DNA of 64,000 nt from Bacillus proteolyticus (GTDB taxonomy: Bacteria; Bacillota; Bacilli; Bacillales; Bacillaceae_G): NCBI RefSeq assembly GCF_001884065.1, contig NZ_MACH01000087.1, forward strand, positions 1-64,000, given 5' to 3'. The position numbers and the translations under genes were made by a program. This document shows, piece after piece, positions 16,031-25,453 of this stretch (the first letter of the stretch is position 1; each line of letters begins with the position of its first letter). The notes under the pieces were generated by a model. The model had not been told where the DNA came from. It made no database searches and saw nothing but the letters and a program-made list of their open reading frames with translations.

Positions 16031-16045
16031 ATGTAAACGCTCTTT
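16031..16045 (+). promoter_or_regulatory. Possible CcpA cre site upstream of kamA
   Basis: ATGTAAACGCTCTTT matches the Bacillus cre consensus WTGNAANCGNWNNCW with one mismatch. It lies about 110 bases upstream of the -24/-12 element, in the kamR-kamA interval. Catabolite repression of lysine use would make sense but is not shown. Confidence 0.35.
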
Positions 16046-16059
16046 TATTGGTGCAAACA

Positions 16060-16092
16060 CACAAAAACCGCCGATTATTCGGCGGTTTTGTC
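16060..16092 (-). terminator. Terminator of kamR
   Basis: AAAACCGCCGA (16064-16074) and TCGGCGGTTTT (16079-16089) form an 11-bp stem. It overlaps the kamR stop codon and separates kamR from the kamA promoter. Confidence 0.85.
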
Positions 16093-17460
16093 GTACTTGC
16101 TCAGTTTATATTGAAGCGTTTGACGCGGAATACCTAACATTTTTGCTGCTTGCAAAATATTCCCTTCCGTTTCAACTAACGCTTGATCTATTAATTCCTT
16201 TTCCGTTTGATGTAGAGCTTCCCTAAGCGGTAATATACTTTTCTTCTTCGGAAGTTTCTCTTTCCTAAATGTACGTGGTAAACACTTTGCTGTTAATGAA
16301 CTCCCTTCCGCGATAATGACAGCATGTTCAATCGTATGTTTTAACTCACGAACATTTCCAGGCCATTGATAAGCTTGTAATCTTTCTTTCGCTTCCTTAT
16401 CCATTTGAAGTACACCTTTTTTATAACTTTTATTATATTCTTTCAAAAAGTAAGACGCTAATAACAGTACATCCTCAGTTCTTTCACGAAGTGGCGGGAT
16501 ATATAATGAAAACACATTTAATCGATAGTATAAATCAGTGCGGATTTTATTTTCTCTTAAACATACTTCTGGAGGTTGATTCATTGCAGTAATAACGCGA
16601 ACATCTACTTTTCTCGTCTTATTATCACCAATGCGACGAATAACTCCATCCTCTAATACACGTAGCATTTTCGCTTGTAAATCGAGCGGCATTGAATTCA
16701 GTTCATCTAAAAACAATGTTCCTCCATCTACAAGTTCAAACAATCCAGCTCGTTCAATTGCCCCTGTATAGCTTCCTTTTGTCGTTCCAAACAATAAACT
16801 TTCTAATAGCGACTCTGGCAAAGCTGCGCAGTTTTGTGCAATAAATGGCTTATTTTTCCGTTTAGAAGCTTCATGAATCGCTTGCACAAATAGCTCTTTC
16901 CCTGTTCCCGTTTCACCATATATTAAAACATTTGCATCAGTTGGCGCTACTTTTTGCGCTAATTCTTTCGTCTGTTTAAACCGAGCATCATTAGTTACTA
17001 TCGTCTCAAACGCAACATGCTTTTTTATCGCTTTTTTGCCAGATGATCGCTTTATTTTTGACTGTAAATCGACTATTGTATCCGTAAGTTTTTGAATTGT
17101 AGAATAGTCCTTTGCAATTTCAACAGCACCAGCAATATTTCCATCTATAAAAATAGGTAACGTCGTATTTACCGTACAAACATCTTCTCCATTTAAATTT
17201 TGATAATGCTGCGCTTGATGTACAATTGGTTTTTTTGTATCTAATACTTTCATCAATGTACTCGTTTCCCTAGTTAAAGATGGGAACGCTTCTAACAAAT
17301 GCTTTCCTAACACTTTTTCAATTTTGGATCCATCATGTTTTGCAGCAACTGTATTATAAAAGATCGTAATCCCATTTTCATCCACTGCGTGTATAGCCTC
17401 ATCAATACTGCCCAAAATCGCTTCAATGACTTCTTGTGTCGAAACTGCTAGCAATGTCAT
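16075..17460 (-). CDS. kamR: Sigma-54-dependent activator of the kam locus
   Basis: This roughly 461-residue enhancer-binding protein has three parts. A PAS sensor is N-terminal ([22 protein letters not shown], about 15-120). The AAA+ domain has Walker A GETGTGKE, Walker [11 protein letters not shown] and the sigma-54 contact loop GSYTGA, a variant of GAFTGA. A Fis-type HTH is C-terminal ([22 protein letters not shown]). The PAS domain presumably senses lysine or a product. ATG 17460 directly abuts the G-rich site; TTG 17454 has better spacing and may be the true start. It faces its own 36-bp palindromic operator candidate. Confidence 0.9.
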   Translation of the reverse strand: MTLLAVSTQEVIEAILGSIDEAIHAVDENGITIFYNTVAAKHDGSKIEKVLGKHLLEAFPSLTRETSTLMKVLDTKKPIVHQAQHYQNLNGEDVCTVNTTLPIFIDGNIAGAVEIAKDYSTIQKLTDTIVDLQSKIKRSSGKKAIKKHVAFETIVTNDARFKQTKELAQKVAPTDANVLIYGETGTGKELFVQAIHEASKRKNKPFIAQNCAALPESLLESLLFGTTKGSYTGAIERAGLFELVDGGTLFLDELNSMPLDLQAKMLRVLEDGVIRRIGDNKTRKVDVRVITAMNQPPEVCLRENKIRTDLYYRLNVFSLYIPPLRERTEDVLLLASYFLKEYNKSYKKGVLQMDKEAKERLQAYQWPGNVRELKHTIEHAVIIAEGSSLTAKCLPRTFRKEKLPKKKSILPLREALHQTEKELIDQALVETEGNILQAAKMLGIPRQTLQYKLSKYDKTAE

Positions 17461-17470
17461 CCCCCCTTTT

Positions 17471-17506
17471 GCCGAAAATCTGGCAAATGCATGCCGGATT
17501 TTCGGC
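17471..17506. promoter_or_regulatory. 36-bp near-perfect palindrome before kamR
   Basis: GCCGAAAATCTGGCA and TGCCGGATTTTCGGC are reverse complements with one mismatch around AATGCA. It sits between a TATAAT -10 on the minus strand (17520-17525) and the kamR ribosome binding site, the position of an autorepression operator. It has no T tract, so it is not a terminator. Confidence 0.7.
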
Positions 17507-17519
17507 ATCCCTCTGTGCG

Positions 17520-17525
17520 ATTATA
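17520..17525 (-). promoter_or_regulatory. Candidate -10 element of kamR
   Basis: The minus strand reads TATAAT just upstream of the palindrome. The -35 at the proper distance (AAATAG) is poor, so this is a tentative sigma-A promoter. Confidence 0.4.
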
Positions 17526-17599
17526 AGCATGACGATTCCGTTCTATTTTTTTGATGAAATTTGTATATATTTCTATTGCTTATTTATGGTTAAGTAAAA

Positions 17600-17637
17600 C
17601 TTTAATCAGTGGGGCTTTATTCATCCCCACTGATTAT
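17600..17637 (-). terminator. Terminator of the yodTSRQP operon
   Basis: AATCAGTGGGG (17604-17614) and CCCCACTGATT (17625-17635) pair perfectly. The T tract on the minus strand is interrupted, so efficiency is uncertain. Confidence 0.65.
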
Positions 17638-17652
17638 TATCCCGACTCCCAC

Positions 17653-18552
17653 CTAACTGCTTTGCTTTACAGCCGAATTTTGGAGCGGGAGTCTTACTGA
17701 TTTCGAATAGCTTGATAAATCTTTCACCCATATATTCATATCTTCCAACTTATCAAAAATGTAGCAATTATTCGCGAGCCTTCCCGTATATGTATAGCCT
17801 AATTGATGAAAGGCTGCATTCATACCGAAAGATAGCGAACGAGCAATTGTATAGGAACAAAAAATAGATCTTTCTTGAAGTTCTTCCTCTAACTTAATTA
17901 GCAAACTTTTCATAAAACCATGTTTTCGATATTCAGGTAATGTAGCACAATTCGTTAATTCTGCATTACCTTCTTTCACATTCATTTCAGCAGATGCTGT
18001 ACTAATAATTTTCCCTTTGAATTCATAAACATAGTAAATTGTATCGTCTTCCTTCATCGTCTGCTTTACATAACTCGCTTCATTTAAAGGTGTCGGATAA
18101 ACTTCAAATACTTTCCCGAAGACAATTGCTAATTCTTCCGCGTCTTCTTCTGTCGCTTTTCTTAACACAAACTCCTCTGGGACTATTTTTTCTTTCACTT
18201 CTTTTGCTTTTACACCACTTAAAATGCTATCTTCCTCATTCCAATGAATACTATTTCGTCTTTCATTGGAATGATATTTCACGAAGAAGTACGCATCGTG
18301 TCCTTGAAAATAATGAGGTATCGTTGCTTCCAATAAGAAACCGAAAGAGAGCCATGTCGAAACATGCTCTCCCTTTCCTTTAATAATACATTTAGTGAAA
18401 GAATGTTTCTCTGCTAATTTATCGATTGTTTGTATAATGCGTTCAACATTTCCTGTATAGTGATCAACTCTAACACGTTTATTAAAATAGTCTAATACCC
18501 CTTCTACTGTGTAATACTTTGTCTGTTCACTAAAAGATTCATAGTATTTCAT
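17653..18552 (-). CDS. yodP: Beta-lysine N-acetyltransferase (GNAT)
   Basis: This 299-residue protein of the AblB/YodP type has an N-terminal adapter region (about 1-140) and a C-terminal GNAT domain (about 145-285). The GNAT domain has the acetyl-CoA loop CATLPEYRKHGFMKSL, a variant of RxxGxG/A. It acetylates the epsilon-amino group of beta-lysine made by KamA. Four bases overlap the stop of yodQ, so it is the last gene of the yodTSRQP operon. In archaea the same pair makes the osmolyte N-acetyl-beta-lysine. Here the flanking degradative genes favour catabolism. Confidence 0.9.
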   Translation of the reverse strand: MKYYESFSEQTKYYTVEGVLDYFNKRVRVDHYTGNVERIIQTIDKLAEKHSFTKCIIKGKGEHVSTWLSFGFLLEATIPHYFQGHDAYFFVKYHSNERRNSIHWNEEDSILSGVKAKEVKEKIVPEEFVLRKATEEDAEELAIVFGKVFEVYPTPLNEASYVKQTMKEDDTIYYVYEFKGKIISTASAEMNVKEGNAELTNCATLPEYRKHGFMKSLLIKLEEELQERSIFCSYTIARSLSFGMNAAFHQLGYTYTGRLANNCYIFDKLEDMNIWVKDLSSYSKSVRLPLQNSAVKQSS

Positions 18553-19817
18553 TTCTTCACCTCACACCAATCTAGTAATGTACATGCAATTATTTTCGCG
18601 GCAGCAATCATTTTATCAACTTCTATATATTCGTTTGGATAATGTGCTACTTTCGTCTCTCCTGGACCAAATACTATCGTTGGTACGTTAGCGATTTGTG
18701 TGAACAAACCTCCATCTGTTCCCCATGGCGATGCTTCTATAATCGGTTCGTTCCCTTCAATTTCAACAAAATTATGCCCAAGCGTTGTAATAAGCGGATG
18801 ATTTTCTTCTAGTTCACCAGGAACCCATCTCGCTCCAAACCATACTACTTCTACAGGATTTTTTACAAACCAACTATCCACTTCTTTTAATTCACCAATC
18901 CAGCCTTCAAACTCTTCTTTTGCTGCCTCTATAGTCTCATTCGGCGCAATACCACATCTTCCTTCTAAAATTAATGAATCGGGAACAGAACTTGGCCAGC
19001 TTCCTCCTTCAATTTTCCCAACGTTAATTGGAATCGGAATCGGAATCCCCTTAAATAATGGATCTGTAATTCGACTATTTCTCTTCTCTTCTAATTTTCT
19101 CAAATGATCTACAACAAACATACTTTTTTCTATAGCACTTACTCCTTCATAACGTGTACCACCGTGTGCTGCTTTGCCTTTTATATGTAGACGAAACCAC
19201 ATTGACCCTTGTTGTTTCGGAAAAAATTTCATATTCGTCGGCTCAGGAATAATAACGCCATCTGCCTTATACCCTCGTAAAATAGCTGCTAATGTTCCTG
19301 CCCCACCGCTCTCTTCTTCTATTACACTTTGAAAATGTATATCACCTTTTAGTTCAATACCACATTCAATAATCGCTTCCATCGCAAGCATAAGTGAGAC
19401 ATTGCCGCCTTTCATATCTGTTGTTCCACGTCCATATATGCGGTTTCCTATTTTCTCTCCACTATACGGATGATGGTCCCACTGATTTACATCCCCTTCT
19501 GGCACGACATCAATATGGCCATTTAAAATCATAGATTTCCCTTCGCCACTTCCTTTTAAAGTCGCTACAATGTTCGGGCTATCTGTAAAGCTTGTACGAG
19601 GTGATACGAAATAAGGGTGATCTTTTATTTCATTAAAAGCAGGCTCCCAAATGTCGAGGTCTAGACCTAACTCACGCAACTTTTCAATAACAATTGCCTG
19701 CGCACCACTTTCATCACCAGATACACTCTTTTCTTGAATTAATCGTGTTAAAAATTTTACGCTCTCTTCTTCATTACGCTCAATATAATCACAAACTTGT
19801 TTTTTTAATTGCTCCAT
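18549..19817 (-). CDS. yodQ: M20 peptidase / N-acyl amino acid deacylase
   Basis: This 422-residue cytosolic dizinc amidohydrolase of the M20/ArgE-DapE family has metal-site motifs MILNGHIDVVPEG and GRGTTDMKGGNVS. The catalytic EEESGGAGT follows, and an inserted dimerisation domain (about 190-300) carries the GKAAHGGTRYEG lid. A late metal ligand lies in VAHYPNEYI. In this operon it most likely removes the acetyl group added by YodP at a later pathway step. Overlaps yodP by four bases and follows yodR at 15 bases. Confidence 0.9.
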   Translation of the reverse strand: MEQLKKQVCDYIERNEEESVKFLTRLIQEKSVSGDESGAQAIVIEKLRELGLDLDIWEPAFNEIKDHPYFVSPRTSFTDSPNIVATLKGSGEGKSMILNGHIDVVPEGDVNQWDHHPYSGEKIGNRIYGRGTTDMKGGNVSLMLAMEAIIECGIELKGDIHFQSVIEEESGGAGTLAAILRGYKADGVIIPEPTNMKFFPKQQGSMWFRLHIKGKAAHGGTRYEGVSAIEKSMFVVDHLRKLEEKRNSRITDPLFKGIPIPIPINVGKIEGGSWPSSVPDSLILEGRCGIAPNETIEAAKEEFEGWIGELKEVDSWFVKNPVEVVWFGARWVPGELEENHPLITTLGHNFVEIEGNEPIIEASPWGTDGGLFTQIANVPTIVFGPGETKVAHYPNEYIEVDKMIAAAKIIACTLLDWCEVKK

Positions 19818-19832
19818 ATATTACAGCTCCCC

Positions 19833-20495
19833 TCATTCAATTACTAGTAAATTTGAGCTTATTTGAAAATCAGCCGTCGTATGTCGTTTTACATCTTCTA
19901 CAGTGTACGGACTCATTAATTCTTGTAAGACAAGTCCACTTGGAGTCACTTCCATTACAGCCATGTCTGTAATAATTAAATCTACACATTTTTTCGAAGT
20001 TAATGGCAATGTACATTCCGAAACAATCTTTGCATTTCCGTATTTATCAACATGATTCATCACAACAACGACTCGCTTCGCTTTTTGCGCTAAATCCATC
20101 GCTCCTCCAATACCTGGAACGCGTTTTCCTGGTACAATCCAGTTTGCTAAATCACCATTTCCACTTACTTGTAACGAACCAAGTATCGTAACATCAAGTA
20201 ATCCTTTTCGAATCATTCCAAACGCCATGCAGCTATCGAAATAACTTGCTCCTGTAATAAGAGATGTAGGTAAACCCGCTGCATTACATAAATTCTCATC
20301 TTCATTCCCTTTACTTGGCGTTGGTCCCATACCAACAATACCGTTTTCTGCGTGAAACATAACACTCATATCTTCTGGCAAATGATTCGGTACAAGCGAT
20401 GGAATTCCTATACCTAAATTTACAATCATGCCATTTTGAATTTCTCTCGCTGCACGTCTTGCAATCTTATCTCTCACTTCTACGCCCATACCCAT
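19833..20495 (-). CDS. yodR: CoA-transferase beta subunit
   Basis: This roughly 220-residue protein is subunit B of a class I (acetate/butyrate-acetoacetate type) CoA-transferase. It shows NLGIGIPSLVPNHLP, the catalytic-Glu strand MFHAENGIVGMGP and the C-terminal TAMDLAQ/MNHVDK-type blocks. It pairs with YodS to load or exchange CoA on the keto acid from lysine breakdown. The start is ambiguous: a TTG at 20501 is four bases and an ATG at 20495 ten bases after AAGGAG. Either overlaps the yodS 3' end. Confidence 0.9.
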   Translation of the reverse strand: MGMGVEVRDKIARRAAREIQNGMIVNLGIGIPSLVPNHLPEDMSVMFHAENGIVGMGPTPSKGNEDENLCNAAGLPTSLITGASYFDSCMAFGMIRKGLLDVTILGSLQVSGNGDLANWIVPGKRVPGIGGAMDLAQKAKRVVVVMNHVDKYGNAKIVSECTLPLTSKKCVDLIITDMAVMEVTPSGLVLQELMSPYTVEDVKRHTTADFQISSNLLVIE

Positions 20496-21178
20496 TTCCA
20501 ATTCACTCCTTCCGATGGCACGATATAATTTACAAATACACCCGGGACGACAATTTCTTCTGGATCTAAACTTCCAAGTGGAACAATTTCTTCTGCTTCT
20601 ACAATCGTTATGTCCCCAGCCATAGCTACGTGCGGATTCATATTACGAGCGCTTTTATCAAATACCAGATTGCCAAACGGATCCGCTTTTTTCGCATATA
20701 CAATTGCGACTTCAGCCGTTAAAGCTGTTTCAACTAAATATGTCTTTCCATTCATTTCAATTGTTCGTTTTCCTTCTTCTACAATCGTATCAACACCAAC
20801 ATCAACTAAAATACCACCAAGGCCTACACCACCAGCGCGAATACGCTCTGCTAATGTTCCTTGCGGAGAAAATTCAATTTGCAATCTTCCTTCATTTAAT
20901 TGTCTTCCCGCATTTGGGTTTGATCCAATATGAGAAGTAACTAAAGATTTAACCCTTTCATTCGTAACAAGACGACCGATTCCTACATCAGGAAATCCAG
21001 TATCATTTCCTATTAAATTTAAATTTGTAATGCCTTTATCTAAAACAGCTTGAATTAAAGATGGAGGGGATCCAATCCCTCCAAATCCCCCAAACATTAA
21101 TGTCATATCATCATGGAACAAAGAAATTACTTCCTCTACTTCTTTTAATTTACCGAATGTATTTGTAATAGTTGTCAT
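20480..21178 (-). CDS. yodS: CoA-transferase alpha subunit
   Basis: This 232-residue subunit A of the YodS-YodR CoA-transferase has the glycine-rich MFGGFGGIGSPPSLIQA loop, NLIGNDTGFPDVGIGRLV, the SHIGSNPNAGRQ oxyanion region and LAERIRAGGVGLGGI. The first gene of the pair overlaps yodT by four bases and yodR by about 16-22 bases, which ensures matched translation of the two subunits. Confidence 0.9.
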   Translation of the reverse strand: MTTITNTFGKLKEVEEVISLFHDDMTLMFGGFGGIGSPPSLIQAVLDKGITNLNLIGNDTGFPDVGIGRLVTNERVKSLVTSHIGSNPNAGRQLNEGRLQIEFSPQGTLAERIRAGGVGLGGILVDVGVDTIVEEGKRTIEMNGKTYLVETALTAEVAIVYAKKADPFGNLVFDKSARNMNPHVAMAGDITIVEAEEIVPLGSLDPEEIVVPGVFVNYIVPSEGVNWKWVWA

Positions 21179-22485
21179 GCGATACTATGCCCTCCTTTTT
21201 GCATCATCTCTTCCACGCTCTTTACAAAAATTGAAAGTAATTCATCTAACTCGGAATATGTAGTTGTCATTGGTGGTGCAACAAGCAGTGCACTATCCTC
21301 TTTTCCTGCTTGCCCTGAAACAGCTTGGTATAAGAGCAATCCATTTTTAGCCGCAACCGAAATAAGTTCCGATGCTTTTGTAAACGGTTGCAATTCTATT
21401 CCAATTAGCAATCCTTTTCCACGTACATCGGCAATGATTGTCGATTGCTGCTGAACTTTCTGTAAACCTTTTAATAAATACTCTCCCTTTTCTGCTGTTT
21501 TTTCAGGTAGATTATGTTTCTCCATATATTCAATAACAGCTAAAGCCGTTGCTGCAGACAATGGATTTGCACTAAGCGTATGCCCGCTCATTACAGAACG
21601 TGATCCACGTAAAATCGGCTCCATAACACGGTCACTTACAACTGTCGCTGCCATTGGTGTATAACCCGCTCCTAGCCCCTTACCAAGCGTCATAATATCC
21701 GGTTCTACACCCCAGTGCTCCATCGCAAACCATGCACCAGTACGGCCAAGTCCAGTCATTACTTCATCTGCAATAAATAATATATCGTAATGACTACAAA
21801 TATCTTTAATTACTTTATAATATTCTTTCGGCGGGACAATCGCGCCTCCAGCAGCTCCAATAATCGGTTCAGCGATAAAAGCTGCAATATGTTCTGCACC
21901 AATTCGGTCAATCGCTCTTTCTAGTTCAGTCGCACAAGCAAGCTGACAAGTTGGATATACCTTCTGTACAGGGCATCTGAAACAGTAAGGAGCTGGAATA
22001 GTTGGATAATCTTCTAAAATAGATACGAAACGTTGTCTACGTAGCGGATGCCCAGACATAGATAAAGCTCCCATCGTAATACCATGATAGCTCATCCATC
22101 GTGACAAAATTTTATGTTTCCCTTGAATACCGCGCTCCTGAAAATGCTGAATTGCGATTTTCATAGCTGTTTCATTTGCTTCCGTACCACTATTTACAAA
22201 AAAGCTCCAGTTCAAATCTCCTACACTTAAATCACTTAACTTCTTCGCTAATTTTTCAGCTGGTTCACTCGTAAACTGTGACCTATATACGAAAGCAATC
22301 TCCTCTGCTTGCTTTTTAATAACATCTGCAATCTCCTTTACGCCATGCCCAATACCTGCCGTAATTGCTCCTGACGAACCATCAAAATATTTATTTCCGT
22401 TTTGATCATACAAATATACACCTTTTCCATGTGAAATCATTGGATACGGCTGACCAACAAGTGGTTTAATTAAGTAATCGCGCAT
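21175..22485 (-). CDS. yodT: Class III PLP aminotransferase
   Basis: This 436-residue class III (omega-amino acid) transaminase takes its start at ATG 22485 behind GGGGGAG; the longer frame has no site. It shows the cofactor-binding FVNSGTEANETAMK (96-109), FIADEVMTGLGRTG, PLP lysine at about 269 in DIMTLGKGLGAGYTP, and the GHTLSANPLS segment. It should transaminate the acetylated beta-lysine intermediate. It heads the yodTSRQP operon. Confidence 0.9.
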   Translation of the reverse strand: MRDYLIKPLVGQPYPMISHGKGVYLYDQNGNKYFDGSSGAITAGIGHGVKEIADVIKKQAEEIAFVYRSQFTSEPAEKLAKKLSDLSVGDLNWSFFVNSGTEANETAMKIAIQHFQERGIQGKHKILSRWMSYHGITMGALSMSGHPLRRQRFVSILEDYPTIPAPYCFRCPVQKVYPTCQLACATELERAIDRIGAEHIAAFIAEPIIGAAGGAIVPPKEYYKVIKDICSHYDILFIADEVMTGLGRTGAWFAMEHWGVEPDIMTLGKGLGAGYTPMAATVVSDRVMEPILRGSRSVMSGHTLSANPLSAATALAVIEYMEKHNLPEKTAEKGEYLLKGLQKVQQQSTIIADVRGKGLLIGIELQPFTKASELISVAAKNGLLLYQAVSGQAGKEDSALLVAPPMTTTYSELDELLSIFVKSVEEMMQKGGHSIA

Positions 22486-23298
22486 AGCGCTCCCCCATTT
22501 CTCCAATTTGTATATATATATGAAGAAAATTGACGTTTCTTTCATAAAAAAGAACCCTCTGCAAAAGCAGTGAATTTATCAAAAAACTATTATAAAATAT
22601 ACAAATGAGTGCAAAATATTAGTTTAAAAACAGAAAATTCAGAACTTAAATTGAAGACCAACCCTTATCTGTACGCTTAAACACCCCTCCTTGACTTAAG
22701 ATAACAACAAATTAAATGCTTTTTTAACATAATATCAGCTTCCCTCAATTGCCGACATTGTGTAAACTTCGACGGAACTCCCGTTATTCTCCTTCCTAAT
22801 ATCCTACTTTATATTGCATATTTTCAAACAAAATTCGACATTTCACTTCACTACATAGATAACCACAATTATCGTAACTATTACTAAACAAGTAGTACCA
22901 TCTATTTAAAACAAAAAAAAGAACCGATTAACCACAGTAATCAGTTCGGCACGACGCTCTTTTATCTGATATTACCTTTTTCAGCCAGTTCACTTATTGG
23001 GAATAGAAATACTTATAGTGCAAATCCAACATTTGTACTACAGCCTAAAGCACGAAATCCTCCATAACTAAATTCACACTACATACCCGGGATTATCCAC
23101 ATCCCTATTGTTCTCCTTCCTTCAAACTCAAACTACCTTTCCTTTATAAATTATGTAGGACAATTACCGATTTGTATGTGTGTTTGCCTATAAATAAAAA
23201 AATCCCTATTTTAACTTTTCCTTTCAGAAAAACAGTTTTTTTCGCATATCTTCTTTCCAGCTCCGCATATAGTTGTAATGATGAAGGAGGAATGTTTT
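22486..23298. other. Gene-poor interval upstream of yodT
   Basis: About 800 bp without an intact gene. The minus strand carries a strong terminator at 22911-22947. Just upstream of it is a stop-interrupted frame reading YGGFRALGCSTNVGFAL, possibly a tiny gene relic, with a GGAGAA-ATG start (MWIIPGM then TAG). A weaker CTGC-TTTT-GCAG hairpin lies at 22556-22572 in the yodT leader. I found no -24/-12 element here. Confidence 0.4.
22911..22947 (-). terminator. Strong minus-strand terminator upstream of yodT
   Basis: GAACCGATTA (22921-22930) and TAATCAGTTC (22938-22947) form a 10-bp stem with one G-U pair, and the minus strand then has eight T. Nothing annotated ends here, so it either ends a relic gene or attenuates a long yodT leader. 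Confidence 0.75.
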
Positions 23299-24048
23299 AT
23301 GACTCAATCCGAAATTGAAAAATACGGACAAGAAGCTGCACGTTACGAACAACTCGCTCGTTACTACCAATATAGCAATCCTAAAAAGTATGTGGAACTC
23401 TATATGAAATACCATGATGCAATTACAAAACTTGTACAAGCATATGAAAAGAGAGATTCACAAGAAGCGACTTTGCCGTCACATATGAGAATTTTCCACA
23501 CAGCTCCCCACACACCAGCAGTTGATATTATTGTAAATGGACAAAAAGTGATTAAAAATATTTCCTTTAAACAATTAAGTCCTTACTTATCATTAGTACA
23601 AGGTAAATACCGTATTGATATTGTCCCTGTTGGAAACGAAACTCCAATATTCTCAGCATTAGTACCCATAATGGGGAATCACACTTATACCCTTGCAGCG
23701 GTGGATAGCGATAATCACCTCCAATTACAACCTATTCTTGATAATACTCATTTACCATCTGGTCAAGCAAAAATACGGTTTGCACATTTTTCACCAGACA
23801 CTCCAGTTGTAAATGTTAATTTGAAAGATGGGGATCATTTATTTGAAAATGTACTCTTTAAACAAGTAACAGATTTTTTACAAGTTAGCCCTGGTACAGC
23901 AGATATTGAAGTTTCACTTGCTGATTCAAAAAAAGTACTATTAACCATTCCTAAGTTCAACGTTGAACCAAATTCAATTTACACAATTTCAATAATAGGT
24001 TATTCAACTGAGGACCCAAAGTTAGAGGCCGTTATACTTACAAATTAA
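23299..24048 (+). CDS. DUF4397 domain protein
   Basis: This 249-residue protein starts at ATG 23299, eight bases after AAGGAGG. A Tyr/Gln-rich helical head (about 1-55, YGQEAARYEQLARYYQY) precedes two tandem DUF4397 beta-domain repeats. The first begins MRIFHTAPHTPAVDIIVNGQKV and the second IRFAHFSPDTPVVNVNLKDG. DUF4397 domains are usually on the cell surface, but no signal peptide is present. A spore or envelope role is possible but not shown. Confidence 0.85.
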   Translation: MTQSEIEKYGQEAARYEQLARYYQYSNPKKYVELYMKYHDAITKLVQAYEKRDSQEATLPSHMRIFHTAPHTPAVDIIVNGQKVIKNISFKQLSPYLSLVQGKYRIDIVPVGNETPIFSALVPIMGNHTYTLAAVDSDNHLQLQPILDNTHLPSGQAKIRFAHFSPDTPVVNVNLKDGDHLFENVLFKQVTDFLQVSPGTADIEVSLADSKKVLLTIPKFNVEPNSIYTISIIGYSTEDPKLEAVILTN

Positions 24049-24050
24049 AA

Positions 24051-24080
24051 CAGTCTACACCATTCGTATGGTGTAGACTG
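24051..24080. terminator. Bidirectional terminator
   Basis: CAGTCTACACCAT and ATGGTGTAGACTG form a perfect 13-bp stem between the convergent DUF4397 and histidine kinase genes. Confidence 0.9.
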
Positions 24081-24081
24081 T

Positions 24082-25215
24082 TTACTTTTGAAACTCAATT
24101 TGAAATTCTGTCCAGTCGTTATTCGAACGACACAATATGGATCCTTTATGCTTTTCTACAATTTGTTTACATACAAATAGTCCAATGCCAGTTCCTAGCT
24201 TTTTAGTAGTTACAAATGGCTCAAAAATGGTTTCTACGCTTTCCGCTGGAATCATAGGCCCATTATTTTTTATAACAATGCGAATAGTGGTATCCTCTTC
24301 AAATACATCAATGACAATTTTCCGCTCTTCTTTCACCGATTCAAGAGCATCAATTGAATTCATTAAAATATTTAAAAATACTTGTCTCACTTCACTCCGG
24401 TAGCCAATGAGTGGAATAGGATACGGCAAATTTTTTTCAATCAAAACATTTGCATTTACTAAACTTGGATACAAGAATTGTATAATATCTTGAAACAAGT
24501 CATTTAGCCAAAAACGTTCAGATTCATTCCACATTTCTTTTTTCGACACAAGTAAAAATTGTGAAATCCTAAAATTCAATTGATCTAATTCATGTGAAAT
24601 AATATCTAAATACGATAGATTAGGATGGTCTGTCTTCAATAACTTTACAAATCCCATAATTGAAGTTAGCGGATTACGAAATTCATGGACAAAACTAGCC
24701 GACATTTGCCCTAGAATCGTAAGCCTTTCTTTATGTGTTTCGTTTATATATTGCTGTTTTTCTTCTAAATTTCTCGTTATAATTTCTGAGTATTTTAAAA
24801 CGGTATAATAAATTAATTTGTCAAAACAAGTATGTATTTTGGCCATAATCGGTTTCAGTTCACGAGCGCTTACATCCAATTCGCACATTGCTTCAAAAAG
24901 TTCATTTCTCCCCACATTTGCATTATAGACAAAATCTCCAATATTCGCATCTGCCCCTGCACGCTCAATGGCAATTTTCTCACATAATGGTTGAAGATAA
25001 TTAATATCTTTATCTTCCATAACAAGTTCGATAATTAACTCTAATAAATCTTCTCCATTTTGAACTACTTCTTGTTTAAATGGATCTTTTTCGGAAATTA
25101 TCATTTTGTTTTTCCAGTTCTCTACGAATTGGTGCTTGTTGTTTTTCAAGTGCGAACAAAATACTTCTTTAATATCCTTATCGATTGGAAAAACCTCCAT
25201 TCCCTCCATTTCCAT
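24082..25215 (-). CDS. Sporulation-type sensor histidine kinase
   Basis: This 377-residue soluble kinase has an all-helical N-terminal domain (about 15-145), probably the HisK_N type found on Bacillus sporulation kinases, and a short linker. HisKA follows with the phospho-acceptor His177 in SFVHEFRNPLTSIMGF. The ATPase domain has N-box NILMNSIDALE and G-boxes TKKLGTGIGLFVCKQIV. No response regulator is adjacent, so it is an orphan kinase likely feeding a phosphorelay such as Spo0F. The start is uncertain; several ATG codons lie in a GGAGGGA-rich stretch. Confidence 0.85.
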   Translation of the reverse strand: MEMEGMEVFPIDKDIKEVFCSHLKNNKHQFVENWKNKMIISEKDPFKQEVVQNGEDLLELIIELVMEDKDINYLQPLCEKIAIERAGADANIGDFVYNANVGRNELFEAMCELDVSARELKPIMAKIHTCFDKLIYYTVLKYSEIITRNLEEKQQYINETHKERLTILGQMSASFVHEFRNPLTSIMGFVKLLKTDHPNLSYLDIISHELDQLNFRISQFLLVSKKEMWNESERFWLNDLFQDIIQFLYPSLVNANVLIEKNLPYPIPLIGYRSEVRQVFLNILMNSIDALESVKEERKIVIDVFEEDTTIRIVIKNNGPMIPAESVETIFEPFVTTKKLGTGIGLFVCKQIVEKHKGSILCRSNNDWTEFQIEFQK

Positions 25216-25453
25216 ACGACGAATACCCTTTATATTTTGAATATTAACACAAAAAATACATTTCGTTAATAGATTATTGTCACATTTTGTTAATTTCTGT
25301 TGATAAAATTTATTTTTCCTTTCTTATTAAATAAGTTTTATTCATATATCTCTTTTTCTTTCTCATTTTTCAATTATTTTTCTGTTCAAAACTACTTTTT
25401 TTTGCATCCTTTTTAATTCTTGCGTACAATAAGAATTGAAAGGTGTGAAAAAT

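Noticed and set aside
22556-22572. Short CTGC-TTTT-GCAG hairpin in the yodT leader
   Set aside because: Only a 4-5 bp stem and the T tract is separated from it by seven bases; too weak to call a terminator or attenuator.
22486-23298. T-box or sigma-54 promoter upstream of yodT
   Set aside because: No T-box AGGGTGG core and no TGGCA/TTGC pair with proper spacing on the minus strand.
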